A model generated the notes under the pieces. It was given only the letters and a program-made list of their open reading frames with translations. It had not been told where the DNA came from and did no database searches. 64,000 nt of DNA, taken from NCBI GenBank assembly GCA_950075865.1, contig CATMVA010000001.1:239189-303188 (forward strand), in the 5' to 3' direction. This stretch comes from an uncultured Oscillospiraceae bacterium. Its GTDB lineage: Bacteria > Bacillota > Clostridia > Oscillospirales > Oscillospiraceae. Position 1 is the stretch's first letter, and every line of letters starts with the position of its first letter. Shown piece by piece: positions 59,960 to 64,000 of the stretch. The position numbers and the translations under genes were made by a program.

Positions 59960-62359
59960 ATGAATTTAAGCAGAAAATGGCTCGATGAATTTGTGACGGT
60001 CAACGCCTCCGACAAGGAATTCGCCGAGGCCATGACTCTCTCCGGCTCCAAGGTTGAGACCTTCTCCGCCGAAGGGGAGGAAATCAAAAACGTGGTGGTG
60101 GGACAGGTCAAGTCCCTGGTCCGCCACCCCAACTCCGACCATATGTGGATCTGCCAGGTGGATGTGGGCCAAAGCGAGCCCATTCAGATCGTCACCGGGG
60201 CACAGAACCTTCACGAGGGCGACTTTGTGCCCACCGCCCTGGATGATTCCTGGCTCCCAGGCGGGGTCCACATCACCGCCGGCAAACTGCGGGGCGAGGA
60301 GTCCAATGGTATGCTCTGCTCCCTGAAGGAGCTGGGCCTCACCACCCACGAGTTCCCCTATGCCATTGAGGAGGGCATTTTTGTCCTGTGCAATGACCCC
60401 GAGTTGGAGGGCAAGCTGGTCCCCGGCACCGACATTCGGAAGGCCATCGGCTTCAACGACCACGTGGTGGAGTTCGAGATCACCCCCAACCGTCCCGACT
60501 GCCTCAGCGTCATCGGCCTGGCCCGGGAGGCTTCCGCCACCTATGACGTGCCCATGGCCCTCCATGAGCCTGTGGTAAAGGGCGGGGCCGCGGGCGTGCT
60601 TACCGAACTGCTGGATGTGGAGACCCCGGCCTCCGATCTGGTGCCCCGGTATACCGCCCGGATGGTCCGGAACGTGAAGATCGCCCCCTCCCCCCTGTGG
60701 ATGCGGGAACGGCTCCGTGCCATGGGCGTCCGTCCCATCAACAACATCGTGGACATCACCAACTATGTAATGCTGGAGTACGGCCAGCCCATGCACGCTT
60801 TCGACTACCGCTATGTGAATGGCGGTAAGATCATCGTCCGTCGGGCCGAGGAGGGCGAAAAGCTCACCACCCTGGACGGTAAGGAACATGTGCTCAATGC
60901 CAACCATCTGGTCATCGCCGACGAGAACCGGGCCGTGGGTCTGGCCGGCATCATGGGCGGCCAGAACTCCGAGATCGTGGACGACACCACCGATGTGGTC
61001 TTTGAAAGTGCCTGTTTTAACGGCACCTGCATCCGTAAAGGGGCCTTGGCCCTGGGCATGCGGACCGAGGCTTCCGCTAAGTTTGAGAAGGGCCTTGATC
61101 CTATGAACACCCTGCCCGCCGTCAATCGGGCCTGTGAGCTGGTGGAGCTGCTGGGCGCCGGTGAGGTGGTGGACGGTGTCATCGACATTTTGAACTTCGT
61201 CCCCCTCCCCACCGTCCTCAAGCTGGAGCCCGATAAAATCAACACTCTGCTGGGGACCGATGTGTCCGGCAATGAGATGATCCGTATCTTGAAAAAACTG
61301 GATTTCGCTGTGGATGGGGAGCAGGTCACTGTCCCCTCCTGGCGCGGCGATGTGAAGCGTATGGCCGACCTGGCCGAGGAAGTAGCCCGCTTCTTCGGCT
61401 ACAACAACATCCCCACCACTCTCATGCGGGGACAGACCACCCTGGGCGGCTACTCCCCCGTTCAGCAAACGGAGCGGACACTGGGTCAGGTCTGCCGCTC
61501 CTGCGGGTATGATGAGATCATCACCTACTCCTTCATCTCCCCCACCTACTACGACAAGATCCGCTGGGACAAGGCGGATCCCCGGCGGGACTCCCTCAAG
61601 ATTCTCAACCCTCTGGGGGAGGACACCTCTATCATGCGGACCACGGTCCTCCCTTCCATGCTGGAGATCCTGACCCGGAACTATAACTTCCGGAACAAGA
61701 ATGCCCGGCTGTATGAGATCGGCCGGGTCTACCTCCCTGGCGGGCCTGACGGTCTGGCCAACGAAAAACGGTTCCTCTCTATGGGCGCCTACGGAGAGGA
61801 TGTGGATTTCTTTGCCCTCAAGGGCGTGGTGGAGGCTGTTCTTCAAGAGCTCCGTGTGGAGAACGTGTCCTTCCGTCCCATCACCGATAACCCCTCCTAC
61901 CATCCGGGCCGCTGTGCCCAGGTACTCTCGGGGAACGCGGTCCTGGGCCTGTTCGGGCAGATCCACCCCCTGGTGGCCCGGAATTACGGCGTGGACACCG
62001 AATTCTACTGCGCCGAGCTGGACTTTGAAGCCCTCTTCCAGATCAAGGGGGCCGATCCTGAGTATACCCCCCTGCCCAAGTTCCCCGCTGTCACCCGGGA
62101 TATCGCCGTGGTCTGCGACGAGGCCATCACGGTAGGCGCGCTGGAGGACTCTATCCGCAAAGGGGCCAAGGGGCTCCTCAAGGAGGTCACCCTCTTTGAC
62201 GTGTATCAGGGCAAGGGGATCGACGCGGGAAAGAAGTCGGTAGCCTTTAATCTGGTGCTTCGGGCGGATGACCGCTCTCTCACCTCTGAGGAGGCCGATG
62301 AGGACGTAAAGTCCATTCTGGATACCTTGAAGGCCGAACTGGGCGCCATTCTGCGCTGA
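59960..62359 (+). CDS. pheT: Phenylalanine--tRNA ligase beta subunit
   Basis: MNLSRKWLDEFV...; NRPDCLSVIGLAREASATY; RPINNIVDITNYVMLEYGQPMHAFD. Confidence 0.96.
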   Translation: MNLSRKWLDEFVTVNASDKEFAEAMTLSGSKVETFSAEGEEIKNVVVGQVKSLVRHPNSDHMWICQVDVGQSEPIQIVTGAQNLHEGDFVPTALDDSWLPGGVHITAGKLRGEESNGMLCSLKELGLTTHEFPYAIEEGIFVLCNDPELEGKLVPGTDIRKAIGFNDHVVEFEITPNRPDCLSVIGLAREASATYDVPMALHEPVVKGGAAGVLTELLDVETPASDLVPRYTARMVRNVKIAPSPLWMRERLRAMGVRPINNIVDITNYVMLEYGQPMHAFDYRYVNGGKIIVRRAEEGEKLTTLDGKEHVLNANHLVIADENRAVGLAGIMGGQNSEIVDDTTDVVFESACFNGTCIRKGALALGMRTEASAKFEKGLDPMNTLPAVNRACELVELLGAGEVVDGVIDILNFVPLPTVLKLEPDKINTLLGTDVSGNEMIRILKKLDFAVDGEQVTVPSWRGDVKRMADLAEEVARFFGYNNIPTTLMRGQTTLGGYSPVQQTERTLGQVCRSCGYDEIITYSFISPTYYDKIRWDKADPRRDSLKILNPLGEDTSIMRTTVLPSMLEILTRNYNFRNKNARLYEIGRVYLPGGPDGLANEKRFLSMGAYGEDVDFFALKGVVEAVLQELRVENVSFRPITDNPSYHPGRCAQVLSGNAVLGLFGQIHPLVARNYGVDTEFYCAELDFEALFQIKGADPEYTPLPKFPAVTRDIAVVCDEAITVGALEDSIRKGAKGLLKEVTLFDVYQGKGIDAGKKSVAFNLVLRADDRSLTSEEADEDVKSILDTLKAELGAILR

Positions 62360-62385
62360 TAAGTTGCTGTTTTCCACAAGGGGGC

Positions 62386-62414
62386 AAGGGCGAAGCGGCC
62401 GCTGCTTCGCCCTT
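62386..62414 (+). terminator. Intrinsic terminator after pheT
   Basis: aagggcgaagc...gcttcgcccttt. Confidence 0.65.
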
Positions 62415-62511
62415 TGTCATAAATATTTTATAAAATTTTTGTTCTATCTCTTTACATTGGCGATTTTTTCGGTTACAATTTGTTACAGTACTGATAGGAG
62501 GTGTGCTCCAC

Positions 62512-62763
62512 ATGGAAGACCTGGACCTGACCAGACGTTTTAATATCCACTACGAAAAGGATTTGGAGATCAAGGCGATCCTTACCTCGGTCTATGATTC
62601 TCTCAAAGAAAAGGGGTACGACCCCATCAATCAGATCGTGGGCTACATCCTTTCCGAGGATCCCACCTACATCACTAACCACAACAACGCCAGAGCCCTT
62701 ATTCGCAGACTGGACCGGGATGAGCTCCTTCAGGAGCTAGTAAAGCAGTATCTGACGAACTGA
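62512..62763 (+). CDS. ireB: IreB family regulatory phosphoprotein
   Basis: [75 protein letters not shown]. Confidence 0.95.
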   Translation: MEDLDLTRRFNIHYEKDLEIKAILTSVYDSLKEKGYDPINQIVGYILSEDPTYITNHNNARALIRRLDRDELLQELVKQYLTN

Positions 62764-62773
62764 TCTCTGCACG

Positions 62774-62805
62774 AAAAGAGCGGAGCCTACAGGCTCCGCT
62801 CTTTT
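62774..62805 (+). terminator. Intrinsic terminator after ireB
   Basis: aaaagagcggagcct-ac-aggctccgctctttt. Confidence 0.8.
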
Positions 62806-62880
62806 TATACCCCAAACGTCTTTATCATGACCGGGTGCTGGCTCAGGAAGGCGCTCCAGGACGGAACCGCCTTCCGCCTT

Positions 62881-63792
62881 CTATTTCATGTGCTCCCCGA
62901 TCCAGGCCAGCGTATCCGCATAGACCTCATCCTTGTTGATCTCATTGAGCATCTCATGACGGCCGCCGGGATAGAGCTTTACCGTCACATCCTTCACGCC
63001 GGCCTCCCTGAACCAGCCGGCCACCTTCCTGACCCCCTTGCCCATAGCGCCTACCGGGTCGGCATCCCCGGCAAAGAAGTAAACGGGCATATCCTTATCC
63101 ATCTTAGCCAGATTCGCCTTGTCTCTTACATATTGGAGTCCGCTCATCATGGCATGGTTCATCCCTGCTGTGGTCATAAAATTACACAGTGGATCCGTGA
63201 GACGGGCATCCACTACCGCCTCATCCCGGCAAGTCCAGTCGTCGGTGGTGCGGTTAGGCCGGAAGGCACGGTTATATCCTCCAATAGATAGATTGAAAAA
63301 GAGCTTGTTCACCTTTCTGGGATCCCCCAGCCCGGTCAGGAACTTACCCAAGGCCACATTGAGCCTGCTCTCCTGGCCGGTCCCGGACAGAATACATCCG
63401 GTGAGGGTACCGGGGTAGTTGATCAGATAGGTCCGGGTGACAAAGGAGCCCATGGAATGCCCCAGAATGAAATAAGGAAGCCCGGTAAACTGCTCCCCCA
63501 TCTGCTCCCGCAGAGTGTGAACGTCGGTCACGATATGATTCCAGTCGGAAAAATAGCCGTATTCCTCCGGTCCAAGCGCTGTGTGTCCATGGCCCAGGTG
63601 GTCATTTCCCGTTACAGCGAACCCGTGGTCATTGAGGAACCGGGCAAAATGATCGTAACGCAGAATGTACTCACAGATCCCATGAACGATTTGGACCACA
63701 CCCCGGACCTCCCCCTCAGGCATCCAGAGATAAGCATGGATCTGGTGGATCCCATCGGCGGAAGGATAGACAAATTCCTGCGGCTGTGCCAT
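62881..63792 (-). CDS. Alpha/beta hydrolase (lysophospholipase/monoglyceride lipase-like)
   Basis: VQIVHGICEYILRYDHFARFLNDHGFAVTGNDHLGHGHT; YFILGHSMGSFVTRTYLINYP. Confidence 0.92.
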   Translation of the reverse strand: MAQPQEFVYPSADGIHQIHAYLWMPEGEVRGVVQIVHGICEYILRYDHFARFLNDHGFAVTGNDHLGHGHTALGPEEYGYFSDWNHIVTDVHTLREQMGEQFTGLPYFILGHSMGSFVTRTYLINYPGTLTGCILSGTGQESRLNVALGKFLTGLGDPRKVNKLFFNLSIGGYNRAFRPNRTTDDWTCRDEAVVDARLTDPLCNFMTTAGMNHAMMSGLQYVRDKANLAKMDKDMPVYFFAGDADPVGAMGKGVRKVAGWFREAGVKDVTVKLYPGGRHEMLNEINKDEVYADTLAWIGEHMK

Positions 63793-63896
63793 AAAAACAC
63801 CCCTCTTTTCCTTTTATTGTATCCTAAAACGCCGTCTCCGTCAATGGGCGGTTTCTCCCGCCCCGACAATCTGCGGGGCATTTGCGGGACGCAAAA

Positions 63897-63944
63897 TGAA
63901 AAACCGCCAAAAAGTTCATAAAACTGAACCTTTCAGCGGTTTTC
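63897..63944 (-). terminator. Terminator-like hairpin downstream of tRNA
   Basis: Imperfect inverted repeat aaaccgccaaaaagtt...aacctttcagcggtttt next to tRNA 3' end. Confidence 0.5.
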
Positions 63945-63945
63945 A

Positions 63946-64000
63946 TGGTACGCCCGGAGGGACTCGAACCCCCAACATTCAGAACCGGAATCTGACGCTC
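63946..64000 (-). tRNA. tRNA-Arg(CCG), 3' part, cut by window end
   Basis: Minus strand ...GAGCGTCAGATTCCGGTTCTGAATGTTGGGGGTTCGAGTCCCTCCGGGCGTACCA; anticodon loop TTCCGGT within TCAGA/TCTGA stem; GGTTCGAGTCC T-arm. Confidence 0.85.

Noticed and set aside
59966-62377. 803-aa minus-strand ORF
   Set aside because: Antisense shadow of pheT, which has full recognisable motifs on the plus strand

Overview
The window looks like ordinary, GC-rich chromosomal DNA from a spore-forming Clostridia/Oscillospiraceae-type bacterium. The taxon is inferred from gene content (spoIIR, spoVAD/AE, sleB) and was not tested. Main blocks: (1) a de novo purine operon, purM-purN-PurO-like IMP cyclohydrolase-stand-alone AICAR transformylase-membrane protein-purD-purL-fhs-M28 peptidase; (2) an envelope/glycan block (NAGPA-type protein, GT2-GtrA, PIG-L deacetylase); (3) tmcAL, ackA, gdhA, a FAD dehydrogenase, a solitary tyrosine integrase and a WecG/TagA-type glycosyltransferase; (4) mltG-U32-methyltransferase, then T-box-alaS-DUF4250; (5) hit, a folate ECF S component behind a probable THF riboswitch, RNase M5-like, holA, spoIIR, ispE, an aminotransferase with an Lrp regulator, and UDG; (6) a cellobiose-type PTS with a PRD activator and GH1; (7) guaB, spoVAD/AE, trhA, tspO, mazF, alr and nnrD; (8) T-box-polysaccharide deacetylase-pheS-pheT, ireB, an alpha/beta hydrolase and a partial tRNA-Arg(CCG). 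I found no CRISPR array, rRNA, prophage or clear defence island. The best second-look items are a 50-aa, 30% Cys membrane microprotein missing from the ORF track, a T-box leader whose first gene is a secreted polysaccharide deacetylase, a THF riboswitch with a possible Shine-Dalgarno-sequestering stem, a split PurH, two decaying genes, and several unexplained intergenic repeats. I see no convincing large novel system.
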